Positions 1 to 7,769 are shown, numbered from the stretch's first letter. The stretch: DNA of 13,329 nt from CAZFMJ01 sp964520045 (GCA_964520045.1 CAZFMJ010000077.1:1-13329), one strand, 5' to 3'. Numbers and translations: made by a program. The notes: a model not told the origin generated them from the sequence alone.

Positions 1-57
1 ATTAGTGTTGCTTAATATTTAGATTTAGCCTATTATGTGACACAGTTGCTTCCCCAA

Positions 58-1767
58 TTAATGCCACAACTGCCCTTCATGGCAAAGTTTTCTTCCCTCA
101 ACGCTCCCCAGACCGAAAAAGGCGGTGCTTTGTTTCGGAGTTACGCTTGTATCTCCCGAACGGTATTTCTTCACATAATACGCCAATATGCTTCCGGGCT
201 CCAAAGTATAAACAAAATATCTGTTATCCGACGGCTTATTTCCCTTTATGATAACCATGTTCAACTCTTCCGTGAATACTTTTTCGGAACAATCCGTGGC
301 ATTAAAAAGCCACAGATATTCGGGTTCTGAAATTTCCATATACCCAAGCTTTATCAACTGCTTAGGCGTTTTTCCTTCGGACGTTTTACCGGGTCCGGCA
401 TCCGCGGATTGAGGCAAGGGCTCCCCGGCAAGGAACCATTTTTTAACGCCTTTCAGCCCTTCATAATACACGATTTCCCCCTCCAGGGTCAGATGTCCGG
501 AAGGATCAAACAAAGGCCTGCCTTCCCTATCCCTCAGGCCGAAAATATCTTTAACCGCCGTTCCCCTCTCCTCAAACACGCGTATGGCGTCCTGAGCCGA
601 ATATTTTATATAGGCCTGCAAACCGGCCGGCGTAAGCCATAATTTCAGGCGTCCGTCGGGAAAATTTCTCTCGACCACATACCCCGAGAGCGATCTCAGC
701 TTGGTTTTAATAAAATCTACCGCCCCGTTCTCTTCCGCGCTTCTCATATGATAAAGCATGGAGATTTCATCCGACGACAATATTGTTCTTTCAGGCTCGA
801 CGGCGCGCCTGTGTTTCATTTCGGCGAGCATATCCGCGGGGGCTATGGAAAACAGCCCCTTTGCCTTTTCGGAACTCTGCGGATTTTTTCCGGTGTTTTT
901 AACGCCCGCGTCTTCCGCAGGCTTTCGGATATCAGCCGCCTTTGAAACTGCGGGAACATTTTTTTTGCGCGCAGTTTTTGCTTTCGCGGATATTTGTTTA
1001 ATCTTATCTTCAGCCTCTTTTACAAAAACACCTCCGGAATCTTCTCGCGCCACCTGGCGGAACATTTCCAAGGCATCCGCGGTATTGCCGCTTTTTAACA
1101 GCGAATCCCCCAACGCAAGTTTTATCCGCTGATAGTCCTGCGCGGGCGTAGCCGAAGCGTCCTCTACCGCCAGCGAAAATGCCTGTTTAAGGGATTTAAC
1201 CGATTCGGCATAATCTCCGGCAAAAAAATACCCCAGCCCGGCGTAGTAATGTGATAAATATTTATCCGGCGCTATTTCAACGCCCGTTTTCCATGAATCA
1301 AGAGCTTTCTTAATATTGCCGGTGTCCTTATATAACAGTCCGAATTCCCTATAGACAGGGTCATATGCCGCGTCCAGCTTCACCGCTTTCGCGCAGTATA
1401 AAAAAGCTTTGTCAAAATTATTCCTCCCGAGTTTCCTGTGCGCCCTGCATAAGCCCACGAGATATTCCGGCCTGTCGGGTTTCTGCCGCGCCGCCAGATC
1501 CAGCCATATTAAAGCTTCGTCCGCCTGCGCGCTCCCCATATGCGAAAGAACTATGCCTAAAAGAGACTGCGCTCCGCTGTTTCCTGCGTCCCCCTTAAGA
1601 ATATCCCTTAGTTTTTCCACGGCAAGTTCATTGCTGCCGCAATGATGCAGATATCTGGCTTCTCTTATACTATCTCCGGCCGCCGCCGTTTCTCCGCCCT
1701 CTCCGCAGACGGCCCCGCCCGGAAACGCGAACAAAAAGAACGAGCAAACAAACAGAATTTTATTCAT
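58..1767 (-). CDS. Exported TPR-repeat protein with unrecognised C-terminal domain
   Basis: 569 aa. Residues 1-22 form a secretion signal: Lys3, then a hydrophobic stretch ending near AVCGEG. The Cys at 21 follows GAV, a poor lipobox, so a lipoprotein is possible but not favoured. Residues about 35-255 are helical repeats of TPR character (for example KALDSWKTGVEIAPD and the following AGLGYFFAGDYAESVKSLKQ). A Lys/Ala-rich linker (about 255-310) leads to a C-terminal region (about 315-569) of mixed strands and helices that I do not recognise. TPR domains are protein-protein scaffolds, so a periplasmic scaffold role is inferred. The start overlaps the end of dcd by 8 bases (TATGAATAA), with GAGG about 10 bases upstream, which suggests translational coupling. 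There is no obvious functional link to dCTP deamination. Bases 1-57 downstream show no terminator. Confidence 0.9.
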   Translation of the reverse strand: MNKILFVCSFFLFAFPGGAVCGEGGETAAAGDSIREARYLHHCGSNELAVEKLRDILKGDAGNSGAQSLLGIVLSHMGSAQADEALIWLDLAARQKPDRPEYLVGLCRAHRKLGRNNFDKAFLYCAKAVKLDAAYDPVYREFGLLYKDTGNIKKALDSWKTGVEIAPDKYLSHYYAGLGYFFAGDYAESVKSLKQAFSLAVEDASATPAQDYQRIKLALGDSLLKSGNTADALEMFRQVAREDSGGVFVKEAEDKIKQISAKAKTARKKNVPAVSKAADIRKPAEDAGVKNTGKNPQSSEKAKGLFSIAPADMLAEMKHRRAVEPERTILSSDEISMLYHMRSAEENGAVDFIKTKLRSLSGYVVERNFPDGRLKLWLTPAGLQAYIKYSAQDAIRVFEERGTAVKDIFGLRDREGRPLFDPSGHLTLEGEIVYYEGLKGVKKWFLAGEPLPQSADAGPGKTSEGKTPKQLIKLGYMEISEPEYLWLFNATDCSEKVFTEELNMVIIKGNKPSDNRYFVYTLEPGSILAYYVKKYRSGDTSVTPKQSTAFFGLGSVEGRKLCHEGQLWH

Positions 1768-2335
1768 ATGCCTTTATCCTCGGCAAAGTGACTCCTCTCT
1801 GAGCCTGGTATTTTCCTTTTCGGTCGGCATAGGATGTCTCACATATCTGGTCGGCCCCGAGAAAAACAAGCTGGGCTATTCCCTCATTGGAATATATTTT
1901 TGCCGGCAGGGGAGTCGTATTCGATATTTCAATGGTAAGATGCCCCTCCCATTCGGCTTCCAGAGGCGTAATATTGACCACTATTCCACAGCGGGCATAA
2001 GTGCTCTTTCCTATGCATAACCCCAGCACATTTCTGGGTATTTTGAAATATTCCACGGACCGGGCCAGCGCAAAGGAATTAGGCGGCACGATGCAGGACT
2101 CTCCCTTGAAATCCACAAAGGATCTGGGATCGAATTTTTTTGGATCGACTACCGCCGTATAAACATTGGTAAAAATTTTATATTCGTCGCAGACCCGTAT
2201 ATCATATCCGTAAGACGATAATCCGTAGGAAACCTTGCCGCCGCAAACCAGCTTTTCCAGAAACGGATCTATCATCCCGCGCTCAAGACTCATTTTTCTT
2301 ATCCATGTATCAGATTTAAGCATACACTCCCCCAT
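1760..2335 (-). CDS. dcd: dCTP deaminase
   Basis: 191 aa, close to the usual length (about 190). It deaminates dCTP to dUTP (some relatives go on to dUMP), feeding dTMP synthesis in the cytoplasm as a trimer of the dUTPase fold. Family motifs are clear: GKSTYARCG at 109-117, which supplies the conserved Ser and Arg; WEGHLTIEISNTTPLP at 129-144, where Glu136 matches the catalytic glutamate; and the C-terminal lid GKYQAQRGVTLPR at 174-186. The sequence cannot settle whether the enzyme is mono-functional or the dUMP-forming bifunctional type. Two starts are possible. ATG at 2335 has AGGGGA about 9 bases upstream. ATG at 2323 (MLKSDTWIR) fits family N-termini better, but its GGGGAG is only 3 bases away. 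It is coupled to the downstream TPR gene. Confidence 0.96.
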   Translation of the reverse strand: MGECMLKSDTWIRKMSLERGMIDPFLEKLVCGGKVSYGLSSYGYDIRVCDEYKIFTNVYTAVVDPKKFDPRSFVDFKGESCIVPPNSFALARSVEYFKIPRNVLGLCIGKSTYARCGIVVNITPLEAEWEGHLTIEISNTTPLPAKIYSNEGIAQLVFLGADQICETSYADRKGKYQAQRGVTLPRIKAYE

Positions 2336-2380
2336 TCACATTATTCCCCTATAAACGCAATTACTTAGCTATTAAATACA

Positions 2381-2516
2381 GAACGCTGATACCGCTGATT
2401 TTTATGATTGAACATGATTTTTTTCGTTTGAAAAAACCTTACGTTCAACCCCCAGCTTTTCTCCGAATGTTTGTAATTATCTGCGTTCATCATATTCATC
2501 TGCGTCATCTGCGTTC
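2381..2516. repeat. Imperfect inverted repeat built of 10-base GAACGCNGAT units
   Basis: In the 201-base gap between dcd and the squalene/phytoene synthase gene, the arm at 2381-2418 is an imperfect reverse complement of 2479-2516. By eye 26 of 38 positions match, 21 of the first 28. Both arms contain degenerate direct repeats: GAACGCTGAT then ACCGCTGATT on the left, and ATCTGCGTTC with ATCTGCGT copies on the right. A further direct repeat, GTAATTAYCTGC, occurs at 2473-2484 and 2533-2544, and the second copy spans the stop codon of the synthase gene. No clear promoter or terminator could be assigned in this gap. Confidence 0.6.
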
Positions 2517-2536
2517 TACATATTGTTGTTGAGTAA

Positions 2537-3352
2537 TTACCTGCAAGCTTTAATTACGCATATCATTTTTTCAACGGCTCCGAGCGATATTCTTGTCTTA
2601 TAAACATCAAAGCCCGATTTCTCTATTTTAGAAAGAAGACCTTCATAGATCGCCGACATAATCCCGGCCGGCCTCATTTTATTTTTATATTCAGGAGGCA
2701 GGGTCTGCCTTGCTTTTTCATAAAATTGCCTCGCCCTTCCGGCCTCAAAACACATCAGTTCTCTGAAGCATAAAGAACGCATTGAATCTTTAATGTCATA
2801 TTCCCTGCATTTAAATCTCCGCATGTCCTCAAGGGGTATGTATATTCTGCCCATATCCGCATCGGAGGAGATATCGCGCAGGATATTGGTAAGCTGAACG
2901 GCATAACCAAGCTGTTTGGCATATTCCCTCGCGCTTGGATGATCATATCCGAATATTTTTACGCACAGAAAACCTACGGCTGCGGCTACGCGGAGCATAT
3001 ATTCTTCCAGTTCCGCGAATGTTTCATACCTGAATACCGACAAATCTTTTTCCACGCCCTCTAATATTAAAAGAAAAGCCTCCTGCTCCAGCCCGTATTT
3101 CGCCACGGCCGGAAGAAGCCTTTTTGAAATATCGCATGTGGGATTTCCCTTATACAGGAGACCCAATTCTTTGCGCCAGAAAGCGATAGAGTCTTCGGTG
3201 CTCCTGCGGGAAGGCACGTCTACGATATCATCCACATGCCTGCAGTAAGCATAGACCGCCGACAAAGCTTTTCTTTGACTGCCGGACAAAAAAAAGAAAG
3301 CCGGATAAAAATTAGAGCCCGCCTCCGGTTTTTTAGATGTCAAGCCTATCAT
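2537..3352 (-). CDS. Squalene/phytoene synthase family enzyme (HpnD-like)
   Basis: 271 aa. Trans-isoprenyl diphosphate synthases of this family join two prenyl diphosphates head to head, giving presqualene diphosphate or squalene from farnesyl-PP, or phytoene from geranylgeranyl-PP. Both Asp-rich metal-binding motifs are present: DDIVD at 41-45 and D160-x3-D164 within NILRDISSDADMGRIYIP. The N-terminus GSNFYPAFFFL (12-22) and the C-terminal RPAGIMSAIYEGLL (227-240) resemble HpnD (presqualene diphosphate synthase) more than CrtB or HpnC. This is judged from memory of the families. No HpnC, HpnE, squalene cyclase or carotenoid gene lies within the window, so the product is uncertain. No good Shine-Dalgarno is visible before ATG 3352. 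The ATPase gene ends 40 bases upstream, so co-transcription with it is possible. Confidence 0.92.
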   Translation of the reverse strand: MIGLTSKKPEAGSNFYPAFFFLSGSQRKALSAVYAYCRHVDDIVDVPSRRSTEDSIAFWRKELGLLYKGNPTCDISKRLLPAVAKYGLEQEAFLLILEGVEKDLSVFRYETFAELEEYMLRVAAAVGFLCVKIFGYDHPSAREYAKQLGYAVQLTNILRDISSDADMGRIYIPLEDMRRFKCREYDIKDSMRSLCFRELMCFEAGRARQFYEKARQTLPPEYKNKMRPAGIMSAIYEGLLSKIEKSGFDVYKTRISLGAVEKMICVIKACR

Positions 3353-3392
3353 GGTTGTTATGAAATTGTACTAAATGTTTTTTGCTCTTGTT

Positions 3393-4682
3393 TTATAAAT
3401 GCCAAACGGGCGCAAAAAGTATTTCCGTGCCGTTTATTTTGCCACGCCATAAAAAACCTTTTGTAAGAATCACGGCTCTTTCGGGTTTGTATTCATTTAC
3501 AAAACTGCGGAAACTCCGCGATATCTCCGGCTTTTCAAGACCCGAATATTTAACTTCAAGAGGAACTATTCCTTTTTCAGTCTTAAGTATGAAATCAACT
3601 TCCGCCTTTCCTGTTGTCCTCCAGAAAAATACCATGGTTCCTGTCTCTGCGGAAAGCTGGTGAAGGACGCAGTTCTCAACTATAGCTCCCGCATCCGGCT
3701 TTTGGCTGAGAGGATTAAAATTATTTAAAAGAGCGTTTCGCAGACCGTTGTCAACAAAATATATTTTCGGGCTTTTTTTAAGTTCTGTGGATTTATTTGA
3801 AAAATACGGCCTGAGCAGTCTTATGATATAGGTGTTTTCCAGAATAAACAAATGCCGTTCAGTTTTATGGAAATAGCTTCCTGCATCCTGCGCAAGATTG
3901 TGCAGATTAACAACATTGCCCGTTCTGCCCGCAAGCAATTCTGCCGTTACATGCAAACCGGATATTTTACCCATTTTTAAAAGTCCGACAATATCTTTAT
4001 CAACATAAGTGTCATAAATATTTTTGAGCACCATTTTTTTGGCTTCATGGGTGTCTGCCAATGCCACGCTGGGATAGCCGCCGTATGCCGCATACTCTTC
4101 AAAAAATGCCGGCAGTTCGCTGCTATAAATAGGCGGATTAACTGCCGCGGGATACCGTCCTTCTTTGATGAATTCCCAAAGCTCAGAGTTTCTCTCCTTG
4201 AAGTATCTGAATATGTTTTCCGATTTTGAAGAAATAAATTCTCCGAAACTAAATTGAAATAAATAAAATGAAAATACCCTCCCCACAAGATATTTTCCCG
4301 TCTGGCTTGCCAGTTCCAGAGACGATGAGCCGGTTATTATAAATTTGGCGCAGGCATATAAATCATAAAGGAGCTTAAGGATCTGTCCGCCTTCTTCGGC
4401 ATATTGGAATTCATCTATCAGAAAATAATATTTTTCTGCCTGCGTTTGACTGAAAAAACTTTTTATGAATTCTTTCGGATTTTTTTGGAAACTGGAAAGG
4501 ATATTGCGGTCCTCAAATGTCAGCTCAATGATGTTTTTTTGAGGAATATCGCGCAGAATCAACTTTTCTTTCAACATTTTCAGAATTGTTGTCTTGCCGG
4601 ACTGGCGCGGGCCTTTTATTGCAATTATTTCAGGTCTTTCAAGCCATTTTTCAATTTCAGGCAGTAATTGTCTGTTTATCAT
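3393..4682 (-). CDS. AAA ATPase with DUF4143 domain (ATPase plus nuclease-like C-terminus)
   Basis: 429 aa from ATG 4682; an in-frame GTG at 4691 would add three residues, but ATG (MINRQLLPEIEKWL) matches typical family starts. Walker A is GPRQSGKTT at 24-32, Walker B YYFLIDE at 85-91, and a sensor-1-like IITGSSS lies at 115-121. The C-terminal half carries VEN (Glu336), AEVDF (Asp363) and LEVK (Glu376, Lys378), an arrangement like the PD-(D/E)XK nuclease core. This is the widespread AAA_14/DUF4143 family, common in accessory DNA of bacteria and archaea and of unsettled physiological role. The gene looks A/T-richer than its neighbours and has its own upstream A/T-rich region after a terminator. 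It is probably a stand-alone, mobile-type gene rather than part of the membrane block. Confidence 0.93.
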   Translation of the reverse strand: MINRQLLPEIEKWLERPEIIAIKGPRQSGKTTILKMLKEKLILRDIPQKNIIELTFEDRNILSSFQKNPKEFIKSFFSQTQAEKYYFLIDEFQYAEEGGQILKLLYDLYACAKFIITGSSSLELASQTGKYLVGRVFSFYLFQFSFGEFISSKSENIFRYFKERNSELWEFIKEGRYPAAVNPPIYSSELPAFFEEYAAYGGYPSVALADTHEAKKMVLKNIYDTYVDKDIVGLLKMGKISGLHVTAELLAGRTGNVVNLHNLAQDAGSYFHKTERHLFILENTYIIRLLRPYFSNKSTELKKSPKIYFVDNGLRNALLNNFNPLSQKPDAGAIVENCVLHQLSAETGTMVFFWRTTGKAEVDFILKTEKGIVPLEVKYSGLEKPEISRSFRSFVNEYKPERAVILTKGFLWRGKINGTEILFAPVWHL

Positions 4683-4706
4683 AAGTCCCACTTTTTAGGA
4701 TTAACT

Positions 4707-4734
4707 GTATTATCAATAAATATATTTTACTAAA
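4707..4734 (-). promoter_or_regulatory. Weak A/T-rich promoter candidate for the AAA ATPase gene
   Basis: Between the terminator at 4749-4783 and the ATG at 4682, the minus strand is strongly A/T-rich. TAATAC (4712-4707) could serve as -10, with TTTAGT (4734-4729) 16 bases upstream as a poor -35; GATAAT (4714-4709) is an alternative -10. The placement is plausible because transcription from the upstream block should stop at the terminator. The match to consensus is weak. Confidence 0.3.
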
Positions 4735-4748
4735 TATACGGTTAAAAT

Positions 4749-4783
4749 AAAAAGATTCCACCGTTGCACGGCAGAATCTTTTT
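4749..4783 (-). terminator. Rho-independent terminator closing the five-gene membrane block
   Basis: On the minus strand, AAAAAGATTC pairs with GAATCTTTTT, and CCGT pairs with ACGG around a three-base loop. The two intervening TG/TG positions can form U-G wobbles, giving an almost continuous 16-bp stem. The stem is followed by TTTTTATTTT. It lies 47 bases past the stop codon at 4830. The A-run on the other side would also let it act on the plus strand. Confidence 0.88.
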
Positions 4784-4829
4784 AGAATATTTCCCCTGAA
4801 GTGAGAATGAACAGCCTGTCCCGCAACTC

Positions 4830-7292
4830 TTACTTTTTATCCGCAGGAGGGGCGACCCAGTTTTTTAATTCAGCTTCCGCCTGCAGCCGAGGGTTCGGCA
4901 CCTTTTGAATCAAACCATCTACTGTCGCCGTTAAAACACCCTGTATTTCGCCGACGGCCTGGCCTGTCTTATCTATCCTTTCGGCTATTCGCACAATACT
5001 GAAATAACCTTTAGGCTCTGTTCCGCTTCCCTTATGAGCATAAGCATCCGAATAATCCGCCTCGGGTTTTCTTTCCTCAGCGTTTCCAAATAAAGTCTTC
5101 AAGCCCAAAACAATACCCAGAGACTCATCAATTGCCTGCTGACTTCCGGCTCCGCCGCTTCCACCTGCTGTTCCTGCTCCTTCAAATTCTTTAAGAACTT
5201 TTATGAGAATTCCCTTTGCCTGCTCTTTGCCGGCGGGGTCATTTAACAGCGGTTCCGCAGATGTTAATCCGCTTTCCGCCCGCGTTTTTTCACTGTTTAT
5301 TACGCCTTCGGATTTTTGAACCCCAGCTAATCCCTTTTTGATTTGGCTGGATAAATGGTTGACATTGTTTATGAATCTATTTTGATCAGCGATGTGTTTA
5401 TCAGCAGCTTTTATAAAACCATCGGCTTCCTTATTTATTTTCCACCATGCAGAAGCCAGTCTTATAGATTCGCCGAATTTTAGATCGCAATTTTTTTTGA
5501 ATTCCTCATAACTTTTGGATCCGGGGTATATGTATTTTTGATATTCAGCCCAAAAGCTTGAATTTGCCCTTAACTTAGCCCCATACCCATTTATCTTATT
5601 TTTAAAAGGGCTTAAGCTGGTATTCGCAGCCTCAACTTTGGATTTTGCATTCTGGACAAGACCCGGGATTTTATTTAATTCCTGTTCAAGAATACCCTGC
5701 TTATTTTTGACAATGTTATTGCCGGCATGTTCCTGCTCGGCAACTCCACCTGCGGCAGTAACAGCGCCCTTGAATGATGTATGCGCGCTTTTTAAATTAT
5801 CAGAACCCAATTCTGATTTTCCCTGCTTAACATTGTTTTCAAGATTTTCTGTCGCCGGTTTTACCTGCGTAAGGAGTCTGTCAACTTCCTTACCGGTAGG
5901 TCCGGAAGGTGCTGCTCCGCCTCCGCCTGTTCCTCCGCCTGGAGTTGTCCCGCCTCCGCCACCAGGAGTAGTTCCACCACCTTCGCCTGCACCTCCGCCA
6001 TGTTCAGCATCCCACTGTTTGGCTGGCATTATACCACAAGGACATCTATTATTTTTATCCGCCTCCTTCATATCCTTCTTACCACCCCGCTCCCGCTCTT
6101 TCCTATCTTCTACAATACCACAATCATCTTTTTTGGGTTTTAACCCTACGCACACCCATTCTTCGGGCGCGCCCTGAAACATTTCGGCCATAGCTGTGCC
6201 TATGGGGTCGAGAAAGCCTTTTTTTACTATGCTGTCAATTGCCGCGGTTATCAGCATTTTGGGGATTTCCAATTCTTTAAATTCCTTTTTCTTCCACTTG
6301 AAATCGATTTCCTTCTGCATTTCCATTTTACGGCGCATCATCTCAAGAGATTCGCCGGCGGATTTTTCATGTTTTACCGAGGAATTAGATGTTTTACCGT
6401 CTTTTTCTCCGGAACCCGGCCCGCTGCTTCCGCCATACCCGCTGCCCGCATCTATCGACGAACCAGCGGCTTTGTCAAGAGCGCTCACCGCGCCGGACTC
6501 ATTCATGCGGTCGGCCGCAGAGCCCGCCCTGCTTTTCATGCTTTCAAAATTGCCCCTGTCTACGCTATTTGGAGTACCCATGCCTTTTATGCCTGTCGGT
6601 GCGCGCGGAGACGCATCCGGTTTTTGGGCCGACATTGAAGGCGCGCCTTTGGCGGCGTCAAGAATTTTTCCCCCGCCTATGGTTCCAGCGGAACTTGAGC
6701 CTCCGCTTCCAAAAAGCGCAAGACCTCTTAATGTCGCCTGAAGCTGAGGCTTCGGAGTCGGAGCTCCGCCAAAGCGGTTGGCCTCTGAAAATGCGTTACG
6801 CGCCGCTCCGCTTACCGCGTCCTTAAGCCCCCCTTCCGAAGAAAGAGACGGAACCGTAAGGGGTTTTTCCTGCATATCGCCGGGAATAATCCACAGAGAG
6901 GAGGGATCTCTTGCGCTTAAAGGCGTAATGGTTTCCCCGCCTTCCCCGCCGGGAGCCATGCCACCCGTGCCGGGCTCATAAAGGTCGCCTGACGCGCCAT
7001 CAGACTGCCGCGAGCCGAACCCCGTAGTAAGCAGGCTTTCGGAGGCAGGCTTGAGCATAAAGTGCTCGGCCAAGGGCGCCAGAATAAGAATTGCCAACCC
7101 CGTCGCGATAAAAATCGCGTCGCGCCTTGAGAGATTTCTTAGACGATCCTTCCAGCCTCCGCCTACAATATTTGTATTAGGCCGGATTTTGGTCATCCGC
7201 GCCAGTATTGAACTGGTTTTTTTGGCTTTTGCGTCGCCAAGGCTTATCGGCGGAATAGGTTTGGATTTATTCTGATCATTGTCATTTGCCAT
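4830..7292 (-). CDS. Large membrane-anchored protein of unknown family, Gly-rich linker and helical C-terminal part
   Basis: 820 aa from ATG 7292, chosen because GGAGG (7299-7303) is well spaced; upstream in-frame codons are encoded by a heptamer repeat and are rejected. Order: basic N-terminus (1-57), one membrane helix (about 58-78), a long Gly/Ser/Pro-rich low-complexity region (about 90-315), a charged helical segment (about 315-360), a small Cys region (Cys381, Cys391, then CPC at 417-419), a nearly pure Gly/Thr/Pro linker (432-467), and a helix-rich part (about 468-820) with one more Cys at 602. There is no C-terminal membrane helix. Topology suggests most of the protein is exported and tethered to the inner membrane. 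It is last in the block, before the terminator, and 477 bases from its upstream neighbour. I do not recognise a family; a structural envelope role is inferred only from neighbours. Confidence 0.85.
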   Translation of the reverse strand: MANDNDQNKSKPIPPISLGDAKAKKTSSILARMTKIRPNTNIVGGGWKDRLRNLSRRDAIFIATGLAILILAPLAEHFMLKPASESLLTTGFGSRQSDGASGDLYEPGTGGMAPGGEGGETITPLSARDPSSLWIIPGDMQEKPLTVPSLSSEGGLKDAVSGAARNAFSEANRFGGAPTPKPQLQATLRGLALFGSGGSSSAGTIGGGKILDAAKGAPSMSAQKPDASPRAPTGIKGMGTPNSVDRGNFESMKSRAGSAADRMNESGAVSALDKAAGSSIDAGSGYGGSSGPGSGEKDGKTSNSSVKHEKSAGESLEMMRRKMEMQKEIDFKWKKKEFKELEIPKMLITAAIDSIVKKGFLDPIGTAMAEMFQGAPEEWVCVGLKPKKDDCGIVEDRKERERGGKKDMKEADKNNRCPCGIMPAKQWDAEHGGGAGEGGGTTPGGGGGTTPGGGTGGGGAAPSGPTGKEVDRLLTQVKPATENLENNVKQGKSELGSDNLKSAHTSFKGAVTAAGGVAEQEHAGNNIVKNKQGILEQELNKIPGLVQNAKSKVEAANTSLSPFKNKINGYGAKLRANSSFWAEYQKYIYPGSKSYEEFKKNCDLKFGESIRLASAWWKINKEADGFIKAADKHIADQNRFINNVNHLSSQIKKGLAGVQKSEGVINSEKTRAESGLTSAEPLLNDPAGKEQAKGILIKVLKEFEGAGTAGGSGGAGSQQAIDESLGIVLGLKTLFGNAEERKPEADYSDAYAHKGSGTEPKGYFSIVRIAERIDKTGQAVGEIQGVLTATVDGLIQKVPNPRLQAEAELKNWVAPPADKK

Positions 7293-7315
7293 AAATTGCC
7301 TCCAGATAAAAAGAG

Positions 7316-7343
7316 TCACCAGACACCAGTTGCCAGTCACCAG
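7316..7343. repeat. Degenerate heptamer array, TCACCAG type
   Basis: Four 7-base units in exact register: TCACCAG, ACACCAG, TTGCCAG, TCACCAG. It sits 13 bases upstream of the GGAGG of the 820-aa gene. Read on the minus strand the units are CTGGTGA-like and produce a spurious in-frame extension of that gene. The 13-base AGTCACCAGACAC (7314-7326) recurs inverted at 9388-9400 in the next gap upstream. Confidence 0.75.
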
Positions 7344-7380
7344 ACATGGCAAAGAAACTATACGGCTTAAGAAACACTGG

Positions 7381-7405
7381 ATTCCCGGCTAAAACCTTCG
7401 GGAAT
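7381..7405. repeat. Small REP-like palindrome (ATTCCCG ... CGGGAAT)
   Basis: ATTCCCG (7381-7387) and CGGGAAT (7399-7405) are perfect inverted 7-mers around 11 bases. With the flanking CTGG and GACG this resembles widespread REP-type elements such as the neisserial dRS3 (ATTCCC, 8 bases, GGGAAT). There is no T-run after the hairpin, so terminator function is unlikely. Confidence 0.55.
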
Positions 7406-7533
7406 GACGTATTCTAAACTTGCGCGTTCCCTTCCTTCCACAGTACAGTTTAGCTGAAATCACGGCATTATCCAAGTGTCCATAGTCCTATTCCAGCATA
7501 CCCTAAGGGCCTAAGTTTCCCTTCCAAAACAAA

Positions 7534-7584
7534 ATCCTTTTCATCATCTCCTTAGCAAGTATAAAAGCGAAAGATGAAAAGGAT
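7534..7584. repeat. Perfect 12-bp inverted repeat with 27-base loop
   Basis: ATCCTTTTCATC (7534-7545) and GATGAAAAGGAT (7573-7584) are exact reverse complements. Each arm contains ATGAAAAGGAT reading outward, so short frames beginning Met-Lys-Arg-Ile run away from each other on the two strands. No U-tract follows on either strand. It could be a binding site, a processed RNA hairpin or a remnant of a mobile element. Confidence 0.6.
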
Positions 7585-7732
7585 CACAGGCAATGGTCTT
7601 TATATAACTGCCCGTGTGGATAGACTGCAGGGCAAAGGAAACAGACATGGACTTACTAATAGCCGTCAGCCCACAGGCTAAACAACCTGAGTAGTTACAG
7701 TAGAGGGGCATATCTTATCGTTCAAACTGACT

Positions 7733-7755
7733 CCGCCATGCCTACGGCATGGCGG
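7733..7755. repeat. Perfect 10-bp GC-rich palindrome after the 497-aa gene
   Basis: CCGCCATGCC (7733-7742) and GGCATGGCGG (7746-7755) flank the three-base loop TAC. It lies 15-37 bases past the stop codon of the 497-aa gene. No T-run follows on the minus strand, so a REP element or mRNA 3'-end stabiliser fits better than an intrinsic terminator. Confidence 0.65.
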
Positions 7756-7769
7756 GATAGATTAAGTCG

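Larger units (their letters stand above)
7293..7769. other. 477-base gap with several repeats, no convincing gene
   Basis: This is the longest gene-free stretch in the window. It holds a heptamer array (7316-7343), an ATTCCCG/CGGGAAT palindrome (7381-7405), a 12-bp inverted repeat (7534-7584) and a perfect GC-rich palindrome (7733-7755), listed separately. Only tiny reading frames are present: a 35-codon plus-strand frame at 7574-7681 without a ribosome binding site, and a 14-15-codon minus-strand frame ending at 7503 with AAGGAG too close to its ATG. A structured RNA in 7460-7690 cannot be excluded, but I match no known family. Confidence 0.5.

Noticed and set aside
1702..1708. Lipoprotein signal (Cys21) in the TPR protein
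   Set aside because: The residues before Cys are Gly-Ala-Val, a poor lipobox. An ordinary signal peptide is as likely.
5638..6177. Plus-strand 179-codon Pro-rich open frame
   Set aside because: It is the antisense of the Gly-rich and Cys part of the 820-aa gene, and its Pro runs mirror GGG codons. No ribosome binding site.
6196..6741. Plus-strand 181-codon open frame
   Set aside because: It lies wholly antisense to the Gly/Ala/Ser-rich part of the 820-aa gene. Long antisense frames are expected there from the skewed composition.
7293..7352. N-terminal extension of the 820-aa protein (CLVTGNWCLVT-like)
   Set aside because: The extension is just translated CTGGTGA heptamers. ATG 7292 has a well-placed GGAGG.
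7503..7547. 14-15-codon minus-strand frame preceded by AAGGAG
   Set aside because: AAGGAG touches the first ATG and is only 3 bases from the second, too close for normal initiation. The peptide is unrecognised.
7574..7681. 35-codon plus-strand frame starting Met-Lys-Arg-Ile-Thr
   Set aside because: No Shine-Dalgarno, opposite strand to all genes, and it starts in an inverted repeat arm. This length is easily reached by chance.
7733..7755. Intrinsic terminator after the 497-aa gene
   Set aside because: The stem is good, but no T-run follows on the minus strand.
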